From assembly GCA_031552145.1 (NCBI GenBank), contig JAVBMV010000008.1:326956-390955 (forward strand): DNA of 64,000 nucleotides, written 5' to 3'. The translations under genes were made by a program, and so were the position numbers. Positions 1 to 8,546 of this stretch are shown piece by piece; positions within the stretch are counted from its first letter, which is position 1; the number at the start of each line of letters is the position of its first letter. Origin of the DNA: JAVBMV01 sp031552145 (GTDB taxonomy: Bacteria > Myxococcota > Myxococcia > Myxococcales > UBA5297). The notes beneath the pieces are model-generated. The model worked only from the letters and a program-made list of their open reading frames with translations, did no database searches and had not been told where the DNA came from.

Positions 1-129
1 GAGATTTTCCGTTCTCCCAAGCGTCCTAGTCGAGCGCCCAACAGGCTGCTGTCCTGGAAAGAGGATGAGCCTCCGCGGCAAAAAGAGCCGCTGAACGACC
101 TACTCTCGCGTGCACATGCTTTGCCCTGA
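1..129 (+). CDS. possible C-terminal end of an upstream gene (partial)
   Basis: Frame 1 is open from the left edge and ends at a TGA at 127-129, nine bases before the next start codon. The 42 visible residues are rich in Arg, Pro, Lys and Glu and end in LLSRAHALP. Third-position GC is only moderate (about 60 percent), lower than in the clear genes here. It may be the tail of a gene that forms an operon with the eRF1-like gene, or simply a chance open frame. No family is recognised. Confidence 0.3.
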   Translation, partial: EIFRSPKRPSRAPNRLLSWKEDEPPRQKEPLNDLLSRAHALP

Positions 130-138
130 AGGGGTTAC

Positions 139-1353
139 ATGGACGCGCACCGAGTAATTGAGGAGCTGCTCGCCATACCGAGGCAGGAGACGCCTTTCGC
201 TAGCGTCTACCTGGACGTGAGCCGGAATGACGAGCACCAGCGAGAGGCGACGCGCGTCCATCTTCGCGACGCGATCCGGCGTACCGTCAAGGGAGCGCGC
301 ACTCCACAGGAAGTGAAGGCGCTCGCGCTCGCCTTCGAGCCGGTCGAGGAGTACGTCGCCTCGGTGCTGCGCCAGCGCACCGACGCCGGCGCGCGCGGCT
401 TGGCGCTCTTCTCCTGTCCCGGCGGAGCGATCTTTCGCTCGATCGCGGCCAGAGTCCCTTTTCGCGAGGAACTCTCGGTCGCATCTCGAGCGTGCATTCT
501 TCCCTTCATCCTCGCCTGCGAGGCGCTTCCACCCATCCTGATCGCTGCCATCGAGAGCGATGGAGCCTGGCTCTTTGAAATGGATACGGGAGAGGTCGAA
601 GTGGAGGCGCGCCTCGACCGCTCCTTCCCCGGGTCGCACCGGCAGGGGGGCTGGGCGCCGCAGCGCATCGCTCACCACATCGGTGAACTGCGCGAGCGCA
701 ACCTGCGGGCCGTCGTCCAGCGCCTCGTCGAGCTGGCGGGCGCAGCGCCGAGGGCGCGCATCGTCCTGGCGGGGCAGGGTCCTACGGTAAAACACTTTCA
801 GGCGATGCTCCCGACACGCCTGCTGGAGCGGGTGGCGAGGGGGGGCATTCCCTATCCCTCGGGCCTCGAAGGAGGGCCACTCAAAGATGCGCTCTTCGAC
901 GCGGCAAGGGCGCTGCTCGAAGAGGAGCGGCGCGGCGAGAATCGGCGCGAGCGGGACCGCGCGCTCGCGTTGGCCCCCATAGGCCTATGCGCCCTAGAGG
1001 TGCATCAGACGCTCATGGCGCTGGCCGAGGGGAAAGTGCAGCATCTCTTCCTGGACGCCGATCTGCGCGGCACTGGATGGGAGTGCCAGACCTGCCTCGC
1101 ACCCGGGGCGGGCGCGGAAAGTCGCTGCGATTATTGCGGAGGCACCCGCACCCCAATCCCCCTTCCGGAGTTACTCGTCCGGAGAGCCTACGAAGCGCGC
1201 GCGGAGGTGACGCTTCTGAGCGGCGACGAGCAACTGCCGCGGGGTGTCAGCGTCGCCGCGACGCTGCGCGCCCAACCCAAGGAGGCGGGCGCGCAGAGAG
1301 AGCGCGCAGCTCAGGAGCAGCCGCTGGTCGCGCCGCAGTTCACGCATTTGTAA
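139..1353 (+). CDS. bacterial archaeo-eukaryotic release-factor-like (baeRF) protein with zinc ribbon
   Basis: This 404-residue protein has the layout of the bacterial eRF1-related (baeRF) families. It has an N-terminal mixed domain (about 1-150) and a central RNase-H-like domain with the segment RQGGWAPQRIAHH (about 168-180), which corresponds to the GGQ-type loop. A C-terminal domain carries a zinc ribbon with Cys316, Cys319, Cys330 and Cys333. The GGQ-equivalent reads GGW, so classical peptidyl-tRNA hydrolysis through glutamine is not supported. The family is thought to act on ribosomes or tRNA under stress, but that role is inference. The ATG follows AAGGGG at good spacing. The gene converges on nrdJ and the two overlap tail to tail by 43 bp. 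Confidence 0.75.
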   Translation: MDAHRVIEELLAIPRQETPFASVYLDVSRNDEHQREATRVHLRDAIRRTVKGARTPQEVKALALAFEPVEEYVASVLRQRTDAGARGLALFSCPGGAIFRSIAARVPFREELSVASRACILPFILACEALPPILIAAIESDGAWLFEMDTGEVEVEARLDRSFPGSHRQGGWAPQRIAHHIGELRERNLRAVVQRLVELAGAAPRARIVLAGQGPTVKHFQAMLPTRLLERVARGGIPYPSGLEGGPLKDALFDAARALLEEERRGENRRERDRALALAPIGLCALEVHQTLMALAEGKVQHLFLDADLRGTGWECQTCLAPGAGAESRCDYCGGTRTPIPLPELLVRRAYEARAEVTLLSGDEQLPRGVSVAATLRAQPKEAGAQRERAAQEQPLVAPQFTHL

Positions 1354-4028
1354 CAGGCGCCATTGCGCACCATGATCGAGCCACAGGCGTGGCAAGGCGG
1401 CGCGTCTGCTTGATTCAGGAAGGCGCCGCGCTCTCCCGATTGGTTCGCCGGGGCGCCACCGCCCTCCAGCTTCAGCTCCAGCTGAGCGGGCGCGGCGAGC
1501 GTGGGCGCAGAGGCCTCGGGGCCGGCGTCCGGCGGGAACTTGAGCGCCAGCCATCGGAAGAGATAGTCGGCGATGCTCTTGGCGATGGGAATCTCGCGGT
1601 TGTTGGTAAAGCCCGAAGGCTCGAAGCGCGTATGGGTGAACTTGTCGACCAATACTTGAAGGGGCACGCCATACTGGAGCGCCAAGCTGATGGAGGTGGC
1701 GAAGCAATCCATCAGCCCCGAGACGACCGAACCCTCCTTCGCCATGACACAGAAGAGCTCGCCCGGCGTCCCATCCTCGTACATGCCGACGGTGAGGTAG
1801 CCCTCATGTCCGCCGACGGAGAACTTGTGCGTGATGGAGCGGCGCTCGTCGGGGAGCCTGCGGCGCGCGGCGCCCGGCAAGACCTTGAGCACGGCCTGTG
1901 GCCCCTTGCTCTGGCTGGTGTTGAGCGGCTGGGTGCGCTTGCAGCCATCTCGATAGAGCGCGATGGCCTTGAGCCCTAGCTTCCAGCTAGTCATGTAGAC
2001 CTGCTCGCAGTCCTCGACGGTCGCCTCGGCGGGGAGATTCACCGTCTTGGAGATAGCCCCTGAGAGGAAAGGCTGTACGGCCGACATCATGCGCACGTGC
2101 CCCTGCCAGTGGATCGTCCGGCGCCCGTTGCGCGGCTTGAAGGCACAGTCGAACACGGGCAGATGCTCCTCCGCCAGCCCCGGCGCACCCTCGATCGTCT
2201 CGTTCTTATTGAGATGGTCGATGATCGCCTTGATCTGCTCCTGGCCATAACCGAGGTGCTCCAACGATTCGGGGACGGTCTGGTTCACGATCTTCAGCAG
2301 GCCGCCGCCGGAGAGCTTCTTGTACTTGATGAGGGCGATGTCGGGCTCGATGCCCGTCGTGTCGCAGTCCATCATGAAGCCGATGGTGCCCGTCGGCGCC
2401 AGGACGGTCGTCTGGGCATTTCGGAAGCCCAGCTTGCCGCCCAGCGCCAACGCCTCGTCCCAGGACTCGTTGGCGGCGCGGGTGAGCGCGCCAGAGGTAC
2501 AGGTCGTACGGCGCGCCGCGTCCCGGTGCTTGCCGATCACCTTGAGCATCGGCTCGCGATTGAGAGCGAAGCCTTCAAAGGGCCCCATCTCTCCCGAGAT
2601 ACGCGCGCTCGTGGCGTAAGCGTGGCCCGTCATGAGGGCGGTGATCGCCGCCGCATAAGAGCGCCCCTCGTCGCTGTCGTAGGGGAGGCCTCGCGCCATA
2701 AGAAAGGAGCCCAGGTTGGCGTAGCCCAGCCCCAGCGGCCTGAAGGCAACGCTATTGGCCCTGATCTGATCAGTGGGATAGCGCGAAGCGTCGACAATGA
2801 TTTCCTGCGCCAGGATGGTCAGTTCGATCGCCTTCTTGAACGACTCGCAGTCGAGGTCACCTTCCACTGTGCGGAAGTGCATCAAGTTGAGCGACGCGAG
2901 GTTGCAGGCGCTGTCGTCGAGGAACATGTACTCCGAGCAGGGGTTGCTCGCGCGGATCGGGGCGGTATTGGGGCAAGTGTGCCACGCGTTGACGTTGTCG
3001 TGGAACTGCATGCCCGGATCGCCGGTGGTGTGGGCGTTGACGGCGATCTCCCTGAAGATTGCTCGCGCGCGATGGGTTTCCATCAGCCGCTTGTCCGCAA
3101 CAGCGTAGGTGCTCCAAGAGTCATCGCGCTCCACCGCGCGCATGAAGGAGTCGGTCGCGCGGACGGAGTTGTTGGAGTTTTGAAAGAAAATAGATTGATA
3201 GGCCTCGCCGTTGAAGGATCCGTCGTAGCCGGCGTCGATCAGCGCCCAGGCCTTCTTCTCCTCGTTCGTCTTGCAGCGGACGAAGTCGAGGATGTCGGGG
3301 TGCTCGGTCTCCAGGATCACCATCTTGGCGGCGCGCCGCGTCTTGCCGCCACTCTTGATGACGCCGGCGAAGGCGTCGAAGCCCTTCATGAAGGAGACGG
3401 GGCCGCTGGCCGTACCGCCCCCGCGCAGCTCCTCTCTGCTGGAGCGCAGCGACGAGAAGTTGGTCCCTGTGCCCGACCCGTACTTGAAGAGCATTCCCTC
3501 GGTGCGCGCCAGCGTGAGGATCGAGTCCATCGAGTCCTGCACGCTGTTGATGAAACAGGCCGAACACTGGGGGTGCTCTTCGACGCCCACGTTGAACCAA
3601 ACAGGACTGTTGAAGGCCATGTTCTGGCGCAGCAAGAGGTAGGATAGCTCGTCGCGGAAGGTCTCGGCGTCGCTCTCGGAGGCAAAATAGCCCCCCTCCA
3701 GACCCCATCGAGTGATGGTCTCTGCGACGCGCCCTACGAGGTGGCGAACCGAGCTCTCGCGCTGTGCCGTCCCCGGCGTGCCGCGGAAGTATTTGGAGGC
3801 AACCACGTTGGTAGCGAGGAGCGACCAGCTCTTGGGGACCTCGATCTCCTTCTGCTCGAAGACCAACTCGCCCTTCTCGCCTGTGATGCTGGCGGCGCGC
3901 CGCTCCCACACGAGCTCCTCGGCAGGATCGACCCCGGGCGTGGTGAAATGCCGGCCGACCTTGAGCCCCTTGTTCCGCTTGCCAGCCCGTTGGCGGCGCC
4001 CCCGCTCCGCACTCTCCTTCAATTCCAT
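1311..4028 (-). CDS. nrdJ: adenosylcobalamin-dependent (class II) ribonucleoside-diphosphate reductase
   Basis: This 905-residue protein makes deoxyribonucleotides using adenosylcobalamin as radical generator, so it does not need oxygen. Recognisable features are the N-terminal substrate region FNSPVWFNVG, the active-site block NPCSEYMFLDDSACNLASLN, the PTGTIGF loop and a TSCPD domain (around VGGHEGYLTVGMYEDG). The C-terminal tail is cysteine-rich (CHACGSIM then CYKCVNCG) and probably binds zinc and/or re-reduces the active site. The start at 4028 is chosen because GGAGGGAGAGG lies just upstream. A longer in-frame ATG at 4064 lacks this. The gene is alone on its strand, and its last 14 codons lie antisense to the end of the eRF1-like gene. 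Confidence 0.95.
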   Translation of the reverse strand: MELKESAERGRRQRAGKRNKGLKVGRHFTTPGVDPAEELVWERRAASITGEKGELVFEQKEIEVPKSWSLLATNVVASKYFRGTPGTAQRESSVRHLVGRVAETITRWGLEGGYFASESDAETFRDELSYLLLRQNMAFNSPVWFNVGVEEHPQCSACFINSVQDSMDSILTLARTEGMLFKYGSGTGTNFSSLRSSREELRGGGTASGPVSFMKGFDAFAGVIKSGGKTRRAAKMVILETEHPDILDFVRCKTNEEKKAWALIDAGYDGSFNGEAYQSIFFQNSNNSVRATDSFMRAVERDDSWSTYAVADKRLMETHRARAIFREIAVNAHTTGDPGMQFHDNVNAWHTCPNTAPIRASNPCSEYMFLDDSACNLASLNLMHFRTVEGDLDCESFKKAIELTILAQEIIVDASRYPTDQIRANSVAFRPLGLGYANLGSFLMARGLPYDSDEGRSYAAAITALMTGHAYATSARISGEMGPFEGFALNREPMLKVIGKHRDAARRTTCTSGALTRAANESWDEALALGGKLGFRNAQTTVLAPTGTIGFMMDCDTTGIEPDIALIKYKKLSGGGLLKIVNQTVPESLEHLGYGQEQIKAIIDHLNKNETIEGAPGLAEEHLPVFDCAFKPRNGRRTIHWQGHVRMMSAVQPFLSGAISKTVNLPAEATVEDCEQVYMTSWKLGLKAIALYRDGCKRTQPLNTSQSKGPQAVLKVLPGAARRRLPDERRSITHKFSVGGHEGYLTVGMYEDGTPGELFCVMAKEGSVVSGLMDCFATSISLALQYGVPLQVLVDKFTHTRFEPSGFTNNREIPIAKSIADYLFRWLALKFPPDAGPEASAPTLAAPAQLELKLEGGGAPANQSGERGAFLNQADAPPCHACGSIMVRNGACYKCVNCGATSGCS

Positions 4029-4446
4029 CGACCTCTCCCTCCGGGGTATGGCGGCTTGTGGCACGCCTGTGGAAAACGGGGCGCATGTAACAACTGGAGT
4101 GCGGCACTGTCAAGGCGCAGGCACAATCCTTGGGGGTATCCAAGCCTTGGACCCTCTATATCTTGAGGTTTGCCGTAGAGATGGCTTCAGAGCGCCTGTC
4201 CGAAAAAAGGCTCCTATCGACGGGCATTTCCGCGCTTCTTTTGGCGCCAAAGCCCCTTGATGGGCCTTGCTCGCTCGCCAGTGGTCTAGCATCCGAGCGA
4301 GCAGCAGCACGCCGCGAGCCGACGCTGCGCCGGCGCGCCCAAGCGGTTAGAACTGCACTCGATGCGCAGCCGCCTTGACTCCCCCGCCAGCGAAGCGAGA
4401 CTCAAAGGCAACCCAACCGAATCGACGGAGAGGTTAGAGATATCCG
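4029..4446. other. 418-bp divergent intergenic region between nrdJ and apbC
   Basis: No convincing gene is seen. The region must hold the promoters of both divergent genes. A TATAT-centred imperfect dyad at 4152-4167 weakly resembles an NrdR box, and a looser copy lies about 33 bp nearer nrdJ. TTTGGCGCCAAA at 4240-4251 is a perfect 12-bp palindrome. No cobalamin riboswitch consensus was recognised. The string around 4340-4375 looks superficially tRNA-like but does not fold into a tRNA. Confidence 0.5.
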
Positions 4447-5529
4447 ATGGTCCAGATTCAAGAATCCGAAGTGCGTCGAGCCCTCTCGACGGTGAACGAT
4501 CCTGAGCTGAAGCGAGACCTCGTCTCGCTCGACATGGTCAAGAGCATCTCCATTGCCGGAGGGCGCGTGACCGTTCGCATCGAGCTGACGACGCCGGCCT
4601 GCCCCTTGCGGGGGAAGATCCGCGCCGATATCGAGCAGGCGCTCCAGGCGCTACCAGGCGTCGCCGAGGTGGTGATCGACTTCACGGCAAAGGTGCGCGG
4701 TGCTCCGAAGCCGCAGGGCGATCTGATGCCGGGCGTGAAGAACGTGCTGCTCGTCGGCGCGGGCAAGGGCGGGGTAGGAAAGTCCACCTGCGCAGTGAAC
4801 CTGGCGCTGGCGCTCGCCAAGAGCGGCGCCGCCGTAGGGCTGCTCGACGCCGACTTTCACGGCCCCTCCATCCCGATCATGCTGGGCCTCACTCAAGCGC
4901 CCGCCATCGACCGCGGAAAGATTGAGCCTCTCGAGGCCTTCGGCATGAAGGTGATGTCGCTTGGGCTGTTGACCGAGCCAGGGGCGGCGGTGTTGTGGCG
5001 GGGACCGAAGCTCCATGGCGCCATCAAACAGCTCTTCGCCGACGTCGCCTGGGGCCAGCTCGACTATCTGGTGGTCGATCTTCCGCCGGGCACTGGCGAC
5101 ATCCCCATCTCGATCTCCCAGTTGGTGAAGCCGTGCGGGGCGGTGCTGGTGACGACCCCACAGGATCTCTCGCTCGCGGACGTCCTCAAGGCGAAGCAGC
5201 TCTTCGACCAGGTTGGGATTCCAACTATCGGGCTCGTAGAGAACATGAGCGGCTTCACCTGCCCTCACTGCAACTGCACGAGCCCCATCTTTGACGTGGG
5301 CGGCGGCAGACGCGCGGCGGAGGCGATGCGAATCGATTGTCTGGGAACGCTCCCACTCGAGCCGGCGGTGCGCGCGGCTGGCGACCGCGGCGTGCCAATC
5401 GTCGCCGCCGAACCTGAGTCGCTCCATGCGAAGGCCTTCGAGGAGATCGCGCGCGTCCTCGCGGGCAAAATCTCCACGATGGCCAGAACGCTCAGCCTGC
5501 CTGTGCTCGGCAGAGCCTCCGGGGAATAG
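4447..5529 (+). CDS. apbC: Mrp/ApbC-family iron-sulfur cluster carrier ATPase
   Basis: This 360-residue cytosolic P-loop protein is expected to carry and transfer [4Fe-4S] clusters to apoproteins. Residues 1-80 form a MIP18/DUF59-type domain (LSTVNDPELKRDLVSLDMVK). A MinD-like ATPase follows, with the deviant Walker A GKGGVGKS near residue 108, DADFHGPS and the LPPGTGD motif. The CPHC pair near residue 279 is the bridging-cluster ligand typical of the family. The length matches Mrp proteins that have the DUF59 domain. The ATG is preceded by GGAGAGGTTAGAGATATCCG. It is the first gene of a three-gene run with gaps of about 20 bp. Confidence 0.93.
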   Translation: MVQIQESEVRRALSTVNDPELKRDLVSLDMVKSISIAGGRVTVRIELTTPACPLRGKIRADIEQALQALPGVAEVVIDFTAKVRGAPKPQGDLMPGVKNVLLVGAGKGGVGKSTCAVNLALALAKSGAAVGLLDADFHGPSIPIMLGLTQAPAIDRGKIEPLEAFGMKVMSLGLLTEPGAAVLWRGPKLHGAIKQLFADVAWGQLDYLVVDLPPGTGDIPISISQLVKPCGAVLVTTPQDLSLADVLKAKQLFDQVGIPTIGLVENMSGFTCPHCNCTSPIFDVGGGRRAAEAMRIDCLGTLPLEPAVRAAGDRGVPIVAAEPESLHAKAFEEIARVLAGKISTMARTLSLPVLGRASGE

Positions 5530-5548
5530 CGAAAGAGAGAAAGAGGCG

Positions 5549-6082
5549 ATGGCGAGAGCGACTACAGGACGCAGGGCGGCGGAGAGCAGAGCGGGAGGCA
5601 CGCGCTCACAGCGAGAGCACCCCGAGACGAAAGGCATCGAAGAAGAACCGCGGCGCGGGCACGAAGAGGGAGAGCTCCCCGAGAGCGACCGGGCGCCCCT
5701 CCCCACCTTCGATGAGGAACAGGAGTCGCAGGAACGTCAGCCCGGGAGCGTCACCGAGACGCTCAAGCGGGCGATGGCGGCCGGCCTGGGCGCGGTCTTT
5801 GTCAAGGAGGAGGGGCTGCGCTCCTACGTCAAGGACATCAAGCTGCCGAAGGAGATGATGTCCTATCTGCTCAGCCAAGCAGAGCGGAGCAAGGGAGAGC
5901 TGGTCCGAATCGTCGAGGAGGAGCTGAGAAGGCTCTTCGCCAGCGACTCCTTCAGGCGAGAGCTAGTCACTATGCTGAGCGAGCTCACTTTCGAGGTCCA
6001 CGCCGAGGTAAAGCTGAAACCCGATGGTCCCAAGGTAGAGCGCACTGAAGCGCGCCTTACGAAGCGAGGGCGCTCCAAGTAG
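5549..6082 (+). CDS. conserved hypothetical protein, charged N-terminus and helical C-terminal domain
   Basis: The protein has 177 residues when started at the ATG preceded by AAGAGGCG. The longer open frame upstream overlaps apbC and is a shadow. Residues 1-75 are low-complexity, rich in Arg and Glu, and probably disordered. Residues 80-165 form a helical, amphipathic domain containing KDIKLPKEMMSYLLSQAE, a pattern I associate with unnamed myxobacterial proteins. No catalytic motif is visible. It lies 19 bp after apbC and 20 bp before the next gene, so it is probably co-transcribed. Function unknown. Confidence 0.7.
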   Translation: MARATTGRRAAESRAGGTRSQREHPETKGIEEEPRRGHEEGELPESDRAPLPTFDEEQESQERQPGSVTETLKRAMAAGLGAVFVKEEGLRSYVKDIKLPKEMMSYLLSQAERSKGELVRIVEEELRRLFASDSFRRELVTMLSELTFEVHAEVKLKPDGPKVERTEARLTKRGRSK

Positions 6083-6102
6083 CGCGTCGACCCGAGAAGC
6101 TC

Positions 6103-6528
6103 ATGGCTCGTATTTCCAAGAGGTGGTGGGGAAGGCTGCTCCCGATCGCGCTGCTGGCGGCGATCGGCGGCTGGTATTTCTGGACGGCGCCCAAGGAGGT
6201 CGTGCTCGAATACTCTCTGCGGGACGTAGGAGAGGAACTTGACGAACTCACGGTGGAGCTGCATCGCGTCGACGAGGCGGGCGGCTCTGGCGGCGTGAAG
6301 GGCGATGCCGACCGGCGCGCTACCTTCTTTTATTCGGCAGCCGCGCCCGCGCCGGCTCTACAGCAACATCGCGTGAGGCTCTTGAAAGGAGCGTGGCGGC
6401 TGCGGCTGCAGCTCTCCTACCGCGACGGCAAAAAGGGCGTGGCGGAGCGTTCCTTCGATGTAGCGGGAGAGCTAACGCTCACCATTCCGCTGACGAAGGC
6501 GCAGCTGCTCAGCGGCGCTGATAGATGA
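6103..6528 (+). CDS. small membrane-anchored hypothetical protein
   Basis: This 141-residue protein has a single N-terminal hydrophobic segment (about residues 9-27, LLPIALLAAIGGWYFW). It is followed by a beta-rich extracytoplasmic domain ending in REL-type strands (LRLQLSYRDGKKGVAERSFD). The segment could be an uncleaved anchor or a signal peptide, and no lipobox is present. It is third in the apbC run. Its last 20 bp overlap, on the other strand, the end of the TPR gene at 6509. The ribosome-binding site is weak (GAGAAGC). Function unknown. Confidence 0.65.
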   Translation: MARISKRWWGRLLPIALLAAIGGWYFWTAPKEVVLEYSLRDVGEELDELTVELHRVDEAGGSGGVKGDADRRATFFYSAAAPAPALQQHRVRLLKGAWRLRLQLSYRDGKKGVAERSFDVAGELTLTIPLTKAQLLSGADR

Positions 6529-7234
6529 CGCGCCGCCCGCCGGAAGGACCGCCAAACTCCGGTGGCGGCCGCTCCAGGTGAAACTGATACCACTCGGGTT
6601 CGTAGAGCTTCATCTTCAGCCGCTTGTCGTTCTGGAGCGCTACCTGCAGGGCCTTCAGCTTCTCGTCGGTGGGATTGGTCTGGACTGCCCTGGCGAGCAC
6701 CCTCAGCGCCCCCTCGCGCTCGCCCAGCTTCTCGAGGCAATAGGCGTAGGTCGCCCAGACGATCCCCTCCTTCTTTCCCGCCTTGACGGCCCCCTCGAAG
6801 GCTGCGCGCATCTCGGCGGACTTCTTCGCATTGAAGTGGAGGCAGCCGAGCATCGCCTTTGCCCTGGCGCTGGTGGGGCCCCGCTGGCCCGAGCCCTCCA
6901 GATGGGAACGCGCCGCCTCGAAGTCCTTGTTGATGTAGAGGAGCAGCCCGATGTTCGAGTGGATCTCTGGTCCGAGAAAGAGTTGCCACTTCTCGAACTT
7001 CAGCGCCTCCTCTAGCACCTTGACCGCGCGCTCGACCTTACGAGCCTGCAGCTCTCGCTGGACCGACCCGAGCAGCGCCTGAACCTTCTTGCTGATGCGC
7101 CTGCCCAAGAAGATGTTAGCGGCGACAAAGACCAGGAGCGCGGGAAAGATCGCCGCCCAAGCGCTGAAGCCTGCGAGCAGGATGGCGAGCGCGGCGAGCA
7201 CCGCCATGCCGAGGCTCAGCAAGAGGTTGTACAT
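6509..7234 (-). CDS. membrane-anchored TPR-repeat protein
   Basis: This 241-residue protein has two adjacent hydrophobic stretches at the N-terminus (about 3-45), then a basic coiled helix (SKKVQALLGSVQRELQARKV). Four or so TPR-like helical pairs follow (for example IHSNIGLLLYINKDFEAARSHL and ATYAYCLEKLGEREGALRVLARA). It probably acts as a scaffold on the inner face of the cytoplasmic membrane. The start at 7234 has GGAG nine bases upstream. The open frame continues to 7447 through the tRNA-Leu gene, and that extension is not coding. It lies just downstream of the tRNA and may be read from the tRNA promoter. Confidence 0.7.
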   Translation of the reverse strand: MYNLLLSLGMAVLAALAILLAGFSAWAAIFPALLVFVAANIFLGRRISKKVQALLGSVQRELQARKVERAVKVLEEALKFEKWQLFLGPEIHSNIGLLLYINKDFEAARSHLEGSGQRGPTSARAKAMLGCLHFNAKKSAEMRAAFEGAVKAGKKEGIVWATYAYCLEKLGEREGALRVLARAVQTNPTDEKLKALQVALQNDKRLKMKLYEPEWYQFHLERPPPEFGGPSGGRRVIYQRR

Positions 7235-7290
7235 GGCGTCTCGACTCCAAGAGCATTGCCGAGGCCACGCGCCCCGGCAGGAGCTGCGAT

Positions 7291-7374
7291 TGCCGGAGGA
7301 GGGGGTCGAACCCTCATGAGGCGAGCCTCGCGGGATTTTGAGTCCCGTGCGTATGCCAGTTCCGCCACTCCGGC
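7291..7374 (-). tRNA. tRNA-Leu (anticodon CAA)
   Basis: An 84-nt cloverleaf can be folded by eye on the minus strand. The acceptor GCCGGAG pairs with CTCCGGC, followed by discriminator A. The D arm is GCGGAACTGGCATACGC. The anticodon stem CGGGA/TCCCG carries the loop CTCAAAA, giving anticodon CAA. A long class-II variable arm (GAGGCTCGCCTC region) is followed by the T arm GAGGGTTCGACCCCCTC. The 3' CCA is not encoded. Confidence 0.95.
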
Positions 7375-7417
7375 TATCGAAAAAATACTCGACGAGCTTT
7401 CTCGCGAGTGGGCTGGC

Positions 7418-7447
7418 GTTATAGGAGCGGAACCTCGGGTGCGTCAA
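7418..7447 (-). promoter_or_regulatory. sigma-70-type promoter of tRNA-Leu
   Basis: Reading the minus strand, TTGACG (7447-7442) is followed by an 18-bp spacer and TATAAC (7423-7418). Transcription would start near 7411, giving a leader of roughly 37 nt before the tRNA. The match and position are good, but there is no experimental support. Confidence 0.7.
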
Positions 7448-7557
7448 GCGGGCGAGGGTGAGGAACTTCCCTTGACCCGCCTCGACCGGCTAACCTCGCG
7501 CCGCGAATGAGCGCATCGTTGGGATCTTGAGGCCACAATGGCCCCCCGGGAGAGGTC

Positions 7558-8517
7558 ATGCCGAACGAGAACGAGGTCGTCCAGGGCGTAGGCAAAGAGG
7601 GGCTCGAGCGCGAGCTCTCCGAGCTGCGTCGAGAAGTACTCGAGGCCCGGAACCTGGTCATCAAGAGCGACAACCTGCTCAAGAACCTTCACTCAGATCT
7701 CAAGGTCGTCGGAAAGCGCCAGGAGGAGCAGGCGAAACGCGCGCGCCTCTCGTCGGCCGCCGCGTATATCCTCTTCGTACTCCTAGGCAGCCTCGCTGCC
7801 TTCGGCATCACACGCGCCTCCGTGGCGGTAGAGCGGGCGAAGCTCGAGGTCGCGAAAGCCGAGTCCGAGAAGGCGCAGAGCCGCAGCGCGGAGGTAGAGA
7901 CAAAGCTCGACGAGTCGAAGAAGGAGCAGCTCCAAATAAAAGTGGAGAGCGAGCGGGCGCTCACCGCTTACAGAACGCTCGGCGAGCGCGACCTCGACGC
8001 GCGCGTCAAGGGACTGGAGCAGGCGGCATCGCTCGAGCGAGACCGTCTCACGCCACTGGAGTTGAAGGCCCTGGACGATCGCGGCGTCGAGCTGCGGGCC
8101 GAGTATGCGCGCGTGGCGGTCGAGCGCGCCAAGGTGGGGTGGCTCAGAGGAGATTATCGCGGCGTGGTCAACGCGCTGAAGCGGCTCACGGTGATCGCGC
8201 CCGGACAGGGCGACGCCCAGTACGCGGCTTGGCTGTTGGGGATGTCGCTGCACAAGCTCCGCGACTATAAGGAAGCTGTGGCGCCTCTCGAGGTCGCCTG
8301 CGCCAACCCCAAGAACATCAAGAACGGCGACCTGGCGCTCTTGGCGCTCGCGCAGTCTTACGAAGAGACCAACCAACCCGCGAAGGCAATCGAGACGCTG
8401 CAGCGCGGGATGCAGCTCTATCCCGCCAGCATCAACGCCCCGCTCTTCATCGCAAGATTGCGCGCCCTCCAGCGCGCCTCGAGCGCGCCACCTACCCAGG
8501 CCGCGCCTCAACCCTGA
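7558..8517 (+). CDS. membrane-anchored coiled-coil/TPR protein
   Basis: This 319-residue protein has a cytoplasmic coiled-coil N-terminus (about 12-60) and one membrane segment (about 66-84, AAAYILFVLLGSLAAFGITRA). A long charged coiled coil spans about 85-150. The C-terminal TPR-like domain (about 185-305) includes RGDYRGVVNALKRLTV and LALAQSYEETNQPAKAIETL. The layout fits an envelope scaffold such as those tied to cell-envelope assembly, but no specific partner can be named. The ATG has GGGAGAGG upstream. The next gene follows after 29 bp and is probably co-transcribed. Confidence 0.7.
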   Translation: MPNENEVVQGVGKEGLERELSELRREVLEARNLVIKSDNLLKNLHSDLKVVGKRQEEQAKRARLSSAAAYILFVLLGSLAAFGITRASVAVERAKLEVAKAESEKAQSRSAEVETKLDESKKEQLQIKVESERALTAYRTLGERDLDARVKGLEQAASLERDRLTPLELKALDDRGVELRAEYARVAVERAKVGWLRGDYRGVVNALKRLTVIAPGQGDAQYAAWLLGMSLHKLRDYKEAVAPLEVACANPKNIKNGDLALLALAQSYEETNQPAKAIETLQRGMQLYPASINAPLFIARLRALQRASSAPPTQAAPQP

Positions 8518-8546
8518 TTGCGCCCGTCTAGTCCGAAGGAGTCGAC

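Noticed and set aside
2097..3647. 516-codon plus-strand frame within nrdJ
   Set aside because: Antisense shadow of a strongly conserved enzyme gene, with no family-like motif.
4335..4385. tRNA-like stretch near AAGCGGTTAGAACTGC
   Set aside because: No acceptor stem or T arm can be paired around it.
4029..4446. Adenosylcobalamin riboswitch upstream of nrdJ
   Set aside because: No recognisable B12-box or conserved core was found on the minus strand.
7235..7447. N-terminal extension of the TPR protein to 7447
   Set aside because: It would translate through the tRNA-Leu gene and its promoter. The ATG at 7234 has a proper ribosome-binding site.
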